The notes below the pieces were generated by a model. That model ran no database searches and had not been told where the DNA came from. It saw only the letters and a program-made list of their open reading frames with translations. Below are positions 12,901-24,073 of a stretch of 64,000 bases of DNA, piece after piece. Source of the stretch: Adiantum capillus-veneris (lineage: Eukaryota; Streptophyta; Polypodiopsida; Polypodiales; Pteridaceae); NCBI GenBank assembly GCA_014529385.2, contig CM043949.1, forward strand, positions 110,451,977 to 110,515,976, written 5' to 3'. The number at the start of each line of letters is the position of its first letter. Position 1 is the first letter of the stretch. Position numbers and translations under genes: made by a program.

Positions 12901-15870
12901 TCACCACTTGGAGTGACCATGAAAGGTTTTACATGGGGGTTTGAGTTCCAAGGTCCACCACTTGTCCAAGCAAACTCTATTGAATCATAGAGAGAAGCAA
13001 AGGTCTACCACTTGTCCAAGCTAGGGTCCATTGAAACATGGAGAGAAGGATGCTCCACCATTTGTCCAAGATAGGCTCCATCAAAAAATGAAGAGAAGCA
13101 AGCCGCACCATGTCTCCAAGATGCTAGGCTTCATCGAAATACCTTAAACCCAGGATATTTTGTACATGGGGGGTTTACATTCAAGGGCCGATACTTGTCC
13201 AAGCTATTATCGCTAGTAGCATGAGTGGCTTTGTCTCAAGATTCAGCACTTTTTCACTCTATGTCATTATATTAAGAATATGTGGGTGTTAAGGTCCACC
13301 ACTTGTCCAACCTATAAGTCTATACCTTAAAGGTTATTCTTTCTTACCACTTGGAGTAACCATAATAGGTTATACATGGGGGTTTGGTTCCAAGCTCCAC
13401 CACTTGTCCAAGCTAACTCTATTGAAACATAGAGAGAAGCAAAGGTCCACCACTTGTCCAAGCTAAGCTCCATTGAAACATGGAGAGAAGGATGCTCCAC
13501 CATTTGTCCAAGATAGGCTCCATTGAAACATGACAAGAAGCAAGCTGCACCATGTCTCCAAGATGCTAGGCTCCATCGAAAAACATTAAACTCACGATAT
13601 GTCGTAGATGAGGGGTTTACATTCAAGGTCCAACACTTGTCCAAGCTATTATTGGTAGTAGCCTGAGTGGTTTGGTCTCAAGATTCACCACTTTTCCACT
13701 CTATTTCATTATATTAAGAATATGTGGGTGTTAAGGTCCACCACTTGTCCAACCTATAAGGCTACATCTTAAAGGTTATTCTTTCGTACCACTTGGAGTG
13801 ACCATGATAGGTTTTACATGGGGGTTTGGTTCCAAGGTCCACCACTTGTCCAAGCTAACTCTATTGAAACATAGAGAGAAACAAAGGTCCACCACTTGTC
13901 CAAGCTAGGCTCCATTGAAACATGGAGAGAAGGATGGTCCACCATTTGTTCAAGATAGGCTCCATTGAAACATGGCGAGAAGCAAGCTGCACCATGTCTC
14001 CAAGATGCTAGGCTCCATCGACATACATTAAACCCACGATATTTCGTAGATGAGGGGTTTACATTCAAGGTCCACCACTTGTCCAAGCTATTATTGCTAG
14101 TAGCCTGAGTGGTTTGGTCTCAAGATTCACCACTTTTATTAAGAATATGTGGGTGCTAAGGTCCACCACTTGTCCAACCTATAAGGCTACATCTTAAAGG
14201 TTATTCTTTCTTACCACTTGGAGTGACCATGATAGGTTTTACATGGGGATTTGGTTCCAAGGTCCACCACTTGTCCAAGCTAACTCTATTGAAACATAGA
14301 GAGAAACAAAGGTCCACCACTTGTCTAAGCTAGGGTCCATTGAAACATGGAGAGAAGGATGCTCCACCATTTTTCCAAGATAGGCTCCATTGAAACATGA
14401 CGAGAAGCAAGTTGCACCATGTCTCCAAGATGCTACGCTCCATCGAAATACATTAAACCCACGATATTTCGTAGATGAGGGGTTTACATTCAAGGTCCAC
14501 CACTTGTCTAAGCTATTATTGCTAGTAGCCTGAGTGGTTTGGTCTCAAGATTCACCACTTTAATTAAGAATATGTGGGTGTTAAGGGCCACCACTTGTCC
14601 AACCTATAAGGATACATCTTAAAGGTTATTCTTTCTTCCCACTTGGAGTGACCATGATAGGTTTTACATGGGGGTTTGGTTCCAAGTTCCACCACTTGTC
14701 CAAGCTAACTCTATTGAAACATAGAGAGAAATAAAGGTCGACCACTTGTCCAAGCTAGGCTCCATTGAAACATGGAGAGAACGATGCTCCACCATTTGTC
14801 GAAGCTAAGTCTATTGAAACATGGGGGGTTTACGTTCAAGGTCCACCACTTGTCCAAGCTATTATCGCTAGTAGCATGAGTGGTTTTATCTCAAGATTCA
14901 CCACTTTTTCACTCTATGTCATTATATTAAGAATATTTGGGTATTAAGGTCCACCACTTGTCCAACCTATAAGACTATATCTTAAAGGTTATTCTTTCTC
15001 ACCACTTGGAGTGACCATGATAGGTTTTACATGGGGGTTTGGTTCCAAGGTCCACCACTTGTCCAAGCTAACTCTATTGAATCATAGAGATCAGCAAAGG
15101 TCCACCACTTGTCCAAGCTAGGGTCCATTGAAACATGGAGAGAAGGATGCTCCACTATTTGGTCCAAGGTCCACCACTTGTCCAAGCTAGGGTCCATTGA
15201 AACATGGAGAGAAGGATGCTCCACTATTTGTCCAAGATAGACTCCATTGAAACATGAAGAGAAGCAAGTTGCACCATGTCTCCAAGATGCTAGGTTTCAT
15301 CGAAATACCTTAAACCCACGATATTTTGTACATGGGGGGTTTACATTCAAGTACCACCACTTGTCCAAGCTATTATCGCTAGTAGCATGAGTGGTTTTGT
15401 CTCAAGATTCACCACTTTTCCACTCTATGTCATTATATTAAGAATATGTGGGTGTTAAGGTCCACCACTTGTCCAACCTATAAGTCTATATCTTAAAGGT
15501 TATTCTCTCTTACCACTTGGAGTGACCATGATAGGTTTTACATGGGGATTTGGTTCCAAGGTCCACCACTTGTCCAAGCTAACTCTATTGAAACAGAGAA
15601 AGGTGTTAAGGTCCACCACTTGTCCAACCTATAAGGCTATATCTTAAATGATATTTTTTCTCACCACTTGGAATGTGCATGATATGTTTTACATGGGGTT
15701 TTTCTCCAAGGTCCACCACTTGTCCAAGCTAGATCTATTACATATATATTATACATACAATATTCAACTAGATTCCCTACCTATCATGTCTAGTAGCATG
15801 GATGCTGTAGCTTTAAGGTCCACCACTTGTCCAACCTATACTCTCTTATGTAAGAGAGATCTCGCTATAA
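6975..15870. repeat. Large minisatellite array with higher-order repeats of about 440 and 365 bp
   Basis: The array begins upstream of the fusion gene. Its basic unit of about 50 bp has the core GGTCCACCACTTGTCCAA(G/C)CTA plus TCCATTGAAACATGGAGAG. Units are grouped in higher-order repeats. One of about 442 bp recurs at 7609 and 8051, and a 442 + 363 = 805-bp pair recurs at 8051-8856, 10180-10985 and 11319-12124. Landmarks inside each are a CCCACGATATTTCGTA-like segment, CTCTAGTAGCATGAGTGG and GACCATGATAGG. Copies differ mostly by substitutions, so the same 90-codon open frame recurs about nine times on the minus strand. I see no independent sign of coding. The presumed first exon and promoter of the fusion gene must lie within or beyond this array. 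Confidence 0.9.
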
Positions 15871-16085
15871 ATTCAAAACCTTCCCGTCTAAATTTAAAAT
15901 TCAAAATCTGATTGCCTAAATTTAAAATATCCCTCCCAAATTTTAAATATCCCGCCTAAATTTTAAAATATCCCGCCCAAACTTTAAAATTCAAACTTTT
16001 TTATAAAAATTTAAATTTTATCACTTAAATTTAAAATATTCCACACGAAATTGATTTTAAATTCAAGTTTACCACAAAAAGATAT
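15868..16085. repeat. AT-rich degenerate tandem repeat
   Basis: Repeats of about 20-25 bp of the type CCCGCCTAAATTTTAAAATAT follow directly on the minisatellite array. No open frame of interest is present. Confidence 0.7.
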
Positions 16086-16880
16086 CATTATACCACCTAA
16101 ATTCAAATATGCAAACCCCAAATCATTATATTGTACATAAATTCAAACAAATTCAAATTAACAAGCTTAAACTGATATTAGTTTGCATAGATATGAATTT
16201 ATCACACCTAAATTATGTCACCATGTTAGAGAGAGTGGTTAGAGAATTTGAACAAGGTCCACCACTTGTCCAACCTAGATACCAAGAAGGATTGAGTGTA
16301 CAAGGTATTGTTTGGAGGTCCTTATAGTCCACTGGTCTCAAGGTCCACCACTTGTGGTAAGGGTCACCAAAAAGTGTATATATTCATCCAAAGAAATACA
16401 CGTATTTTTGGTCTACATGTCCTAGTTTCAACCATTTATGTCCATTAGGTGTATCACTAAACAACACTACTATTTTTGAGAAACAGAAGTTACAATCATA
16501 TCTACAAATGGATTAGAGGAAAATCAGCTCAGCATACATCCAGAACTCGCTACAAGAATCGACTTTAACAGATCACGCAAGTAAGTCTTCCATTCAAGTT
16601 TACTAGTATTACAATGTGTTAGTTATTTGTGATATTTATGTATGTATATATACTATGTGTGCATATCGTAATTAAGTGTAATTGTGTATCTGCATTATGT
16701 ATGAGTATTACAATGAAATAACACAAATATACATACATACACATAGATAACACAGACGCACACATACATGAGCATGTATTTTCAAGAGAGAGATAGCAAG
16801 ATACAGAGATAGAGAGAGAGAGAGAGAAATGCCTGTTTTCTAGAGAGAGGAGAGAGAGAAAGATAACAAATTTCATTGTG
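16086..16880. other. Unassigned spacer
   Basis: No gene is recognised. Single copies of the CCACCACTTGTCC motif persist at 16,258-16,275 and 16,343-16,356. From 16,790 the sequence becomes GA-rich. Confidence 0.5.
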
Positions 16881-17190
16881 TTTATGTATGTGGAAGAGAG
16901 GAAGACGATGTATGGAAATATGTGCACGTATTTTCAAGAGAGAGACAACAAGATAACAGATTTCACTGTGGTTATGTATGTGGAAGTGAGGAAGACGATG
17001 TGTGGGAATATGTGCATGTATTTTCAAGAGAGAGACAACAAGATAACAGATTTCACTGTGGTTATGTATGTGGAAGTGAGGAAGACGATGTGTGGGAATA
17101 TGTGCATGTATTTTCAAGAGAGAGACAACAAGATAACAGATTTCACTGTGGTTATGTATGTGGAAGAGAGGAAGACGATGTGTAGGAATA
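16881..17190. repeat. 90-bp tandem repeat, about 3.4 copies
   Basis: A 90-bp unit beginning GTTATGTATGTGGAAG recurs at 16,971, 17,061 and 17,151, with a diverged first copy at 16,881. The two central copies are nearly identical. Because 90 is a multiple of three, a 30-residue repeat (MYVEVRKTMC...) stays open on the plus strand for 161 codons. Its composition looks like translated GA-rich repeat, so I do not call a gene. Confidence 0.85.
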
Positions 17191-17780
17191 TGTGTATGTG
17201 TGCGGGAATATTTTTAAACTACGTATCTCTGTCTTTTGACGAGAGAGTGTGTGTGCAAGAAGAGTTACAGAGAACCATCTTCTCTATATGGAGAAAGACA
17301 GAGAGTGAGAGAGAGAGAAATACCTATTTTTTCTCTATTCGTGAGGTGTGCAATGTCTCCTGAGAAGAAGCTATGCCCGATCCTGCCCTTCTAGAAAGCG
17401 TTGCGTACACTGCTGTTTTTTTATCTTGTGCGCGAACTTTCAATCCTGTTCGCTCCACCTGTGTGTTGTGTACGATGCCGGGCTTGCTCCTCTACGTGCG
17501 CGTATACTCCAACTGTGTGCGATCCGTGTGCGCTTTCTGTGTGTTTGCTGCTCGCCTGCTTTCTCTGTGTGCGTTGCTCGTGCGCTCTCTCTGTGCCTAA
17601 TCTTGATAGGGTTTATTAGAATGCCACGTATGCTACAAGTCCATGTTTTATCATAGGATTAAAAAAAACAAAAGCAATATAAAACATTAACCAATTCACA
17701 CAGCCAAAATTAAAGAAATCATGGTTGAAAATATGCAAAATATGCGTAACTCTATACTATGAATTCACTTTTTTTTAAAA
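17191..17780. other. Leader-like GA/CT-rich stretch
   Basis: GA-rich then CT- and CpG-rich sequence (17,220-17,620), followed by AT-rich DNA. It resembles a plant 5' leader and might hold the first exon or promoter of the transposase gene on the same strand. No TATA box, donor or coding frame is convincing, so this is only a suggestion. Confidence 0.3.
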
Positions 17781-17784
17781 AAAT

Positions 17785-18060
17785 CTTTGGGCGCTGCCCC
17801 TCGACCCCTCCCGGCAGTCGCGCCGGGAGGCGACAAGGGGCTGCCGCCCTTGACCCCGCCCGGGGCGCTGCCCCGGACCGCGCCTGGGGCGCTTCCCCAG
17901 GACCCCGCCCGGAACAATATCCCAAAATCAGCCTCCCAAGCCCCTCCATCGAGAGCGCTATATTCCACATCCCCATCAAGAGCGCTACCCCCAAACCTCA
18001 CGTGGAAGCGCTTCCTTGTCACCCCATTGTGGCATTGCCCTAAGACCCCGCATCTGGAGT
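17785..18060. repeat. GC-rich block of short degenerate repeats
   Basis: A sharp island of GC inside AT-rich DNA, made of repeats of about 20 bp of the type GGCGCTGCCCCGGACC and CCCCGCCCGG. It fades into TCGAGAGCGCTA-type repeats by 17,990. Open frames through it in several phases reflect the composition rather than a gene. Confidence 0.7.
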
Positions 18061-18650
18061 GCTAAATGGGAACATTCTTCATTAGTGAAATTTTGAACAT
18101 AAATTATATTTAGCATATACTTAAATATAATACAAATATTAACATATTAACTATACTACTAATTTACTATAGCAGTTCTAGATTATGTCCCATACTATAT
18201 TTAAGGTGCCAAAGGTTTGGCCTTATGGTCCTAGATTTAGCCAAGTGGTCAACACATATAGGACCAAGTGCACACTGTGCCACAAAACTTGGCCACCACT
18301 TCACTTGCCAAAGTTTAGGCCACATGGTCAATCCTAAGTTTCCAATGTTCTTATTATGTCACCTTTTGCCTCGTGGAAAACCTAGGCTTGTTTTCACATA
18401 CTCAGGCACTTCAAGACATAATAAATTTTCATTACTCTTCGGCAACCCTTTTGTTCAAGTCTTTGAAAAAACGTTGCTTAAGGCCACCCTAAACCATTTT
18501 CATTTAGGGGTGTCTAAAACTAGCTTTTTGGCAATTCGAGAAGAAAATGGTCAAAGTTTTATACTTAGTTTTAACCACTTGACCAATTCAAATATTGGAA
18601 AGCAAGGTCTTGTGATACTTTTCTTTGGACATCACACATTAAAACTAGGT
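18061..18650. other. Unassigned sequence
   Basis: A 150-codon open frame (18,225-18,677, plus) shows no recognisable domain and runs into the repeat array. It contains degenerate copies of the TTGGCCAC/ACTTGTCCAA-type motif. I see no supported gene. Confidence 0.5.
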
Positions 18651-20750
18651 CTCTCACTTGTCCAAGCTATGCTCTAATACAATAAAGGGCTTTTGGTTTC
18701 AAGATGCACCACTTTCCCAACCTTGATTCCATTAAAGAAGCTAGCTCTACTTAGACATTTAATAGCAAGGTCCTGTAGCAGTTCACATTGAACATTTTCC
18801 ATGGCAGCTAGGTCCACCACTTATCTAAGCTATGCTCTAATACAGTAAGGGGGTTTTGGTTTCAAGATCCACCACTTGTCCAAACTTGATTTGGGAAGCA
18901 AGGTCCTATAATAGTTTGCTTTGGACATTCACCATTACAACTAAGTCCATGACTTCTCCAAGCTATGTTTTAATACACTAAGGACGTTTTGGTTTGAAGG
19001 AGAACCACTTGTATGACTTTGTTTTTGGAAGTAAGGTCTTTACATAGTTCACCTTGGACCTTGGACATTGGATACTACAACTAAGCCCACCACTTGTCCA
19101 AGCTATCCTCTATATATAGCCAAAGGGTTTGGGTTTCAAGATTCACCACTTTTCCAACCTTTCTTCCATTAAAGAAAGGAGGGGAATTATAACTAGGTCC
19201 ACCAATTGTCCAACATATGCTCTGATATAGAAAGGGAATTTTGGTTTCAATAATCCACCACGTGTTCAACCTTGCAAGACTCAAGGGATACTTGGACATT
19301 GGAAAGCATAGTCCTATAGTAGTTGATAGGTGGCAGTGGGTATAACAACTAGGTCCAACCTATGCTCTCATATAGCAAAGAGGCTTTGGTTTCAAGGTCC
19401 ACCACTTGTCCAACCTTGCTTCCATTAAAGAAATGAGGGGCTATGTAAACATTGGCAAGCAAGGTAGAAAGGTCCTAAGGTATTTCACCTTGGATATTGG
19501 GCATTATAACTAGGTCCACCACTTGTCCAAGCTATGCTCTGATATAGAAAGGGGATTTTCGTTTCAAGGTCCACCACGTGTTCAACCTTGCAAGACTCAA
19601 GGGATACTTGGACATTGGAAAGCATAGTCCTATAGTAGTTGATAGGTGGCAGTGGGTATTACAACTAGGTCCAACCTATGCTCTCATATAGCAAAGAGGC
19701 TTTAGTTTCAAGGTCCACCACTTGTCCAACCTTGCTTCCATTAAAGAAATGAGGGCCTATGTAAACATTGGCAAGCAAGGTAGCAAGGTCCTAAGGTGTT
19801 TCACCTTGGATATTGGGCATTATAACTAGGTCCACCACTTGTCCAAGCTATGCTCTGATATAGAAAGGGGATTTTCGTTTCAAGGTCCACCACGTGTTCA
19901 ACCTTGAAAGACTCAAGGGATACTTGGACATTGGAAAGCATAGTCCTATAGTAGTTGATAGGTGGCAGTGGGTATTACAACTAGGTCCAACCTATGCTCT
20001 CATATAGCAAAGAGAATTTGGTTTCAAGGTCCACCACTTGTCCAACCTTACTTCCATTAAATAAATGAGGGGCTACGTAAACATTGGCAAGCAAGGTAGC
20101 AAGGTCCTAAGGTATTTCACCTTGGATATTGGGCATTATAACTAGGTCCACCACTTGTCCAAGCTATGGTCTGATATAGAAAGGGGATTTTCGTTTCAAG
20201 GTCCACCACGTGTTCAACCTTGAAAGACTCAAGGGATACTTGGACATTGGAAAGCATAGTCCTATAGTAGTTGATAGGTGGCAGTGGGTATTACAACTAG
20301 GTCCAACCTATGCTCTCATATAGCAAAGAGGCTTTGGTTTCAAGGTCCACCACTTGTCCAACCTTACTTCCATTAAATAAATGAGGGGCTACGTAAACAT
20401 TGGCAAGCAAGGTAGCAAGGTCCTAAGGTATTTCACCTTGGATATTGGGCATTATAACTAGGTCCACCACTTGTCCAAGCTATGCTCTGATATAGAAAGG
20501 GGATTTTCGTTTCAAGGTCCACCACGTGTTCAACCTTGAAAGCCTCAAGGGATACTTGGACATTGAAAATCATAGTCCTATAGTAGTTGATAGGTGGCAG
20601 TGGGTATTACAACTAGGTCCACCACTTGTCCAACCTATGCTCTAATATAGCAAGGATGCTTTGGTTTCAAGATCCACCATAATTTCCAACCTTGCTTCCA
20701 TTAATATAGCAAGGAGGATTTGGTCTCAAGGTTCACCACTTGTCCAACCT
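18651..20750. repeat. Second minisatellite array, higher-order unit of about 317 bp
   Basis: The same CCACCACTTGTCCAA core appears here in a different higher-order unit. The phrase TTATAACTAGGTCCACC recurs near 19,502, 19,819, 20,137 and 20,453, which is a spacing of 316-318 bp. Each unit contains TCCACCACGTGTTCAACC, a variant of the core carrying a CACGTG palindrome. The array ends about 100 bp before the transposase exon. Confidence 0.9.
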
Positions 20751-20845
20751 ATGCAAACCTTTTCCATGTTGTAGCATGATTTTTTGTTTGAAGAGTATTT
20801 TTCTATAACTATGGATTTAACAATGTAATCTTTTTCACTTACAGG

Positions 20846-23800
20846 ATGGACTTTGAATCTGGGGAGAAAGTACATATGATACTTGACAATGAAATTGTTG
20901 GTATTGGCTGTGTGTGTAGAACAGATCCAGATTCCACTTGTGGTGGTACAAAGATAGGGCACGGAAATGTCTCCATACTAGTGGAGGAATGCTTGAAGGA
21001 TGTGGTCCTACCTTTTCCTACAATGGATACTTCATCTCTCCAAGGCTCATTATGGAGTGCTGTTCGATGGTCAAAGCTTCTTTTGCAATCTTTTGTATTA
21101 AATGGGAACTTAATTGATCCACAGGAAAGCTACAATGGTGATGAAGAACATGATCATTTTGATCCTCTAGTTACAGATGCAATACCTATGACAAGCCCAG
21201 AATTTGAAGCAATGATTCGAGAGTCTTGGAGAAATCAGAGGGTCCTTTTAAAAGATGACACAATGATGCAAACCATGAATGAAGGGACCATCTTATATGT
21301 ATTTCCACATGATTATGTCAACTTTCAGGAACTTGGTCCTGATTGTGTGGGTGTGGGTATTGAAAGAGAAAATGCAAGCATTGATGATGTGGTTGAAGTG
21401 GGTAGCATCACTTTGCTAAAGTGGCCCATCAAGCAGACAACAATGTTGAATGGGAGCCCATTAGAACGATTTGTTCCTGTTGATGGCATGCATGCTACAT
21501 ATGAGGATGTATCCAACGATGACAATGTTGGAAAAAAACTTGATGGGAGTAATGTTGTTCAGTTGTCAAGGAAGAGACGATACACTTTCATGAACAGGAC
21601 TCAAAAATCAAAAGCAGCACCAGCTTCGACTTTTTACCTTTCAAACAAATCAATTCAAAGGGTATCATGCATTGATTGTTGTGCACAAAAATGTTGCCAG
21701 TTTGCAGATCGTGATATGGTGACAAGGTTACGACAACAGTTTTGGGGAGAGTCTCAAAAATCACGCACTAATTATGTTTATGATGTTCTTTCTATATGTT
21801 ATCAGAAAGATGAGAAGTCACGATACCAATTCAGGCTAAATGGCTCTATTGTTTGTTGTAGAGCATGGTATGAGCTACATGGAATACCAAAGACATCATT
21901 TTATCGATACAAGGAGAACTTTGAAAATGGTGTGCGCCAATATGTACATGGGAACACATGTACATTGAGAAGGGGACTTCAACATACTAGTTTAGCAAGA
22001 GCACTACTAAATGAGTTTGTGGAAAACAACTCTGAGAAGATGCCACATAGAAGTAGAACACTGCTAGATGGCTCAAGAGAGACTCAATTGGTGATTCCAT
22101 CAACATACAAACAAGTGGATATTTTATGTGAAATCAACACGACACTTGACCAAATGGGCTATGAGAAGAAGCTATCCCAATCTTCTTTTGGTAGAATTTG
22201 GAACAAAGAGTACCCACATGTCACTTTAACAAAGACGAGTGAGTTCTCTAAGTGCAATATTTGTAGCTCAATCAAGGCAAGGTTAGAAGCTAAACCTTCT
22301 CTTGAAGAGAGAGCTCTTCTCTTGAGGGAGAGAGAAGTTCACATGGCACAACAAAAGAGTTGCAGAAGCCTATATTATGCATGGCGCACGTATTCAGAAA
22401 CTCAACCACAAAAATATGTATGCATAATCCATGATAAGATGGATCAAAAGAAAACTGCCATTCTTAGATTACGCATTGTTCCCAAGGGTGTGGATTCAGG
22501 ATATAATCTGCAGGTGGCATTGATTGGCATGATCACTCATGGACATGGAGAAGGTCATTACGGACACTTTGTCTTGAATGGTTTGTGGCCAGCTGATCCA
22601 AATCTTACAATTGGCTCAATTGCTAATTGTTTACATAACCTAGAGAGGATAGATAAGCATCCTCTTGGTGATCTAGTAACAAATGGACTTCCAAGGAGCA
22701 ATATTTCACTACTACATGCTTTGAACTCAAGGGATGCTTTGGACTACCATAACTTGAGTGATGGAAAAGAGCCCATTGTGCAGTCGTCAAAAATTGCAGA
22801 AGAGGAATTGGGGTCAACATTTCGCAGATTTCCAGAGAACTTGTTGCTACAATTGGATAATTGTGTAGGGGAAAACAAAAATCGATACTTATTTGCCTAT
22901 TTGTCAATGCTTGTTGCAAGGGGTGTTTTCAAAACCATCCAGCTGGGATTTTTAATGGTTGGGCATACACATGAGGACATAGACGCCATGTTTAGTAGGT
23001 TTTCAGAGAAGCTGAGAGTTACACAAACCTATACTTTGCCACATTTTATGGATACATTACGAAACAGCTCATCTTCATCTCCTGCTCCATTTTTTCTCAC
23101 AAAGATCCCCGATTTCAAGCAATATTGTGATGGCTATCTTTGTGATGGACAAGACATACTTGTTGGACATTCCAAACCGCTTCAGTTCAGGTTCTTTATG
23201 CAGGATGAGACACCAATGATGCAATATAAGGCACATGTAGGTGTATCAAGTTGGAGTGGAAGTATTCGCCTTTGGAAAACAGACACAGAAGGCAAGCCAA
23301 TGTTACCACATGGAGATCCACCTCTAGTACAAATGGCGGAGTATGTCAAGGCCCACGAAGAAGTCATTTTGGGGCTAAAGAACTATATAAAATTTTGGAA
23401 AAATTTAGGGAATGGTTCAAGTATTCCGCGATATTATAGACCCGTGATAGATTATTGGAGTAAGGTAATTGAAGAGATTGGAAAAGCAATCATATCAGAG
23501 GGAGTCTTGTATGAAATGTTTTGGCCAAAAACTCAAGAATATTCTCACCTACAAAGCACTACAATGAATTTGCAACAAGGAGCAGAAAGATTCCTAGGCC
23601 TTGAAGAGTTGAACGATCATTTTTGTGGGCCTCAACGAGATAGGCCAAGGGAAGAGTTTGACCCTATGTCTGATGTGCACCAAGGTGACTTTCTTATGCT
23701 TGTTCCGAGTGACACAGAAATCTATCCAGTGTGGCTTGCAATGGATTTATCTGACATTGATAATGAGCCTACATCACCAAACTACAGAAAACTCTTGATT

Positions 23801-24073
23801 CAATATTGGGCACCTTGCGCGAGACAAAGTGGGATGACAGATACTCAAGCTTACAGCAATTGTTGGAAGGGTTATTGGGCTGTCAACTATAAGGACCCAC
23901 AAGTGTGGGAAACTGTAGATGCAATTGTTTGGTCCTGGAGACCCAACAAAGAAGGACCATTTTCTAGAATAAAGATTCCAGAAAGGCATGCTCTAAAAGC
24001 CAAAGAAGGCCTCACTCGTGCACATCAACCACACTTGGATCAAAGTTCAGATATGGTATCAAATGTGGAGTAG
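20846..24073 (+). CDS. Transposase-like protein with DUF8039-like and DUF7869-like domains
   Basis: A single open exon of 1,075 codons. A splice acceptor (TTTTTCACTTACAG) ends one base before the ATG, so at least one upstream exon exists, coding or not. Residues 1-90 resemble the DUF8039 module of plant En/Spm-type proteins (STDP-like RTDPDS, GGTKIG, LPFP). A weaker copy lies near residues 155-205. A cysteine cluster (CIDCCAQKCC) is near residue 275. The core has Asp in IIHDKMDQKKTA (about 527), LQLDNCVGENKNR (about 668) and GHTHEDIDAMFS (about 707). This is the DUF7869 pattern and looks like an RNase H-fold DDD transposase. A C-terminal module (about 950-1050, GDFLMLVPSD, YPVWLAMD) resembles small chromatin-reader folds. 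No stop or frameshift is seen, so the gene may be recent or under selection. Family names are from memory of motifs. Confidence 0.75.
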   Translation: MDFESGEKVHMILDNEIVGIGCVCRTDPDSTCGGTKIGHGNVSILVEECLKDVVLPFPTMDTSSLQGSLWSAVRWSKLLLQSFVLNGNLIDPQESYNGDEEHDHFDPLVTDAIPMTSPEFEAMIRESWRNQRVLLKDDTMMQTMNEGTILYVFPHDYVNFQELGPDCVGVGIERENASIDDVVEVGSITLLKWPIKQTTMLNGSPLERFVPVDGMHATYEDVSNDDNVGKKLDGSNVVQLSRKRRYTFMNRTQKSKAAPASTFYLSNKSIQRVSCIDCCAQKCCQFADRDMVTRLRQQFWGESQKSRTNYVYDVLSICYQKDEKSRYQFRLNGSIVCCRAWYELHGIPKTSFYRYKENFENGVRQYVHGNTCTLRRGLQHTSLARALLNEFVENNSEKMPHRSRTLLDGSRETQLVIPSTYKQVDILCEINTTLDQMGYEKKLSQSSFGRIWNKEYPHVTLTKTSEFSKCNICSSIKARLEAKPSLEERALLLREREVHMAQQKSCRSLYYAWRTYSETQPQKYVCIIHDKMDQKKTAILRLRIVPKGVDSGYNLQVALIGMITHGHGEGHYGHFVLNGLWPADPNLTIGSIANCLHNLERIDKHPLGDLVTNGLPRSNISLLHALNSRDALDYHNLSDGKEPIVQSSKIAEEELGSTFRRFPENLLLQLDNCVGENKNRYLFAYLSMLVARGVFKTIQLGFLMVGHTHEDIDAMFSRFSEKLRVTQTYTLPHFMDTLRNSSSSSPAPFFLTKIPDFKQYCDGYLCDGQDILVGHSKPLQFRFFMQDETPMMQYKAHVGVSSWSGSIRLWKTDTEGKPMLPHGDPPLVQMAEYVKAHEEVILGLKNYIKFWKNLGNGSSIPRYYRPVIDYWSKVIEEIGKAIISEGVLYEMFWPKTQEYSHLQSTTMNLQQGAERFLGLEELNDHFCGPQRDRPREEFDPMSDVHQGDFLMLVPSDTEIYPVWLAMDLSDIDNEPTSPNYRKLLIQYWAPCARQSGMTDTQAYSNCWKGYWAVNYKDPQVWETVDAIVWSWRPNKEGPFSRIKIPERHALKAKEGLTRAHQPHLDQSSDMVSNVE

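Noticed and set aside
7609-15224. A 90-codon minus-strand open frame (DKWWTLNVNP...) repeated about nine times.
   Set aside because: It lies wholly in minisatellite units, depends on the repeat period, has no start context or domain, and the same peptide pieces appear wherever the motif occurs.
6975-15870. CRISPR array.
   Set aside because: Repeats are imperfect, adjoin each other or are separated by repeated rather than unique spacers, and the genome is eukaryotic.
17348-18065. Overlapping open frames of 70-100 codons on both strands in CT- and GC-rich sequence.
   Set aside because: Open in several phases at once because of base composition; no domain or conserved pattern.
18225-18677. A 150-codon plus-strand open frame.
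   Set aside because: No recognised family, and it contains translated repeat motif at its end; no promoter or splice evidence.
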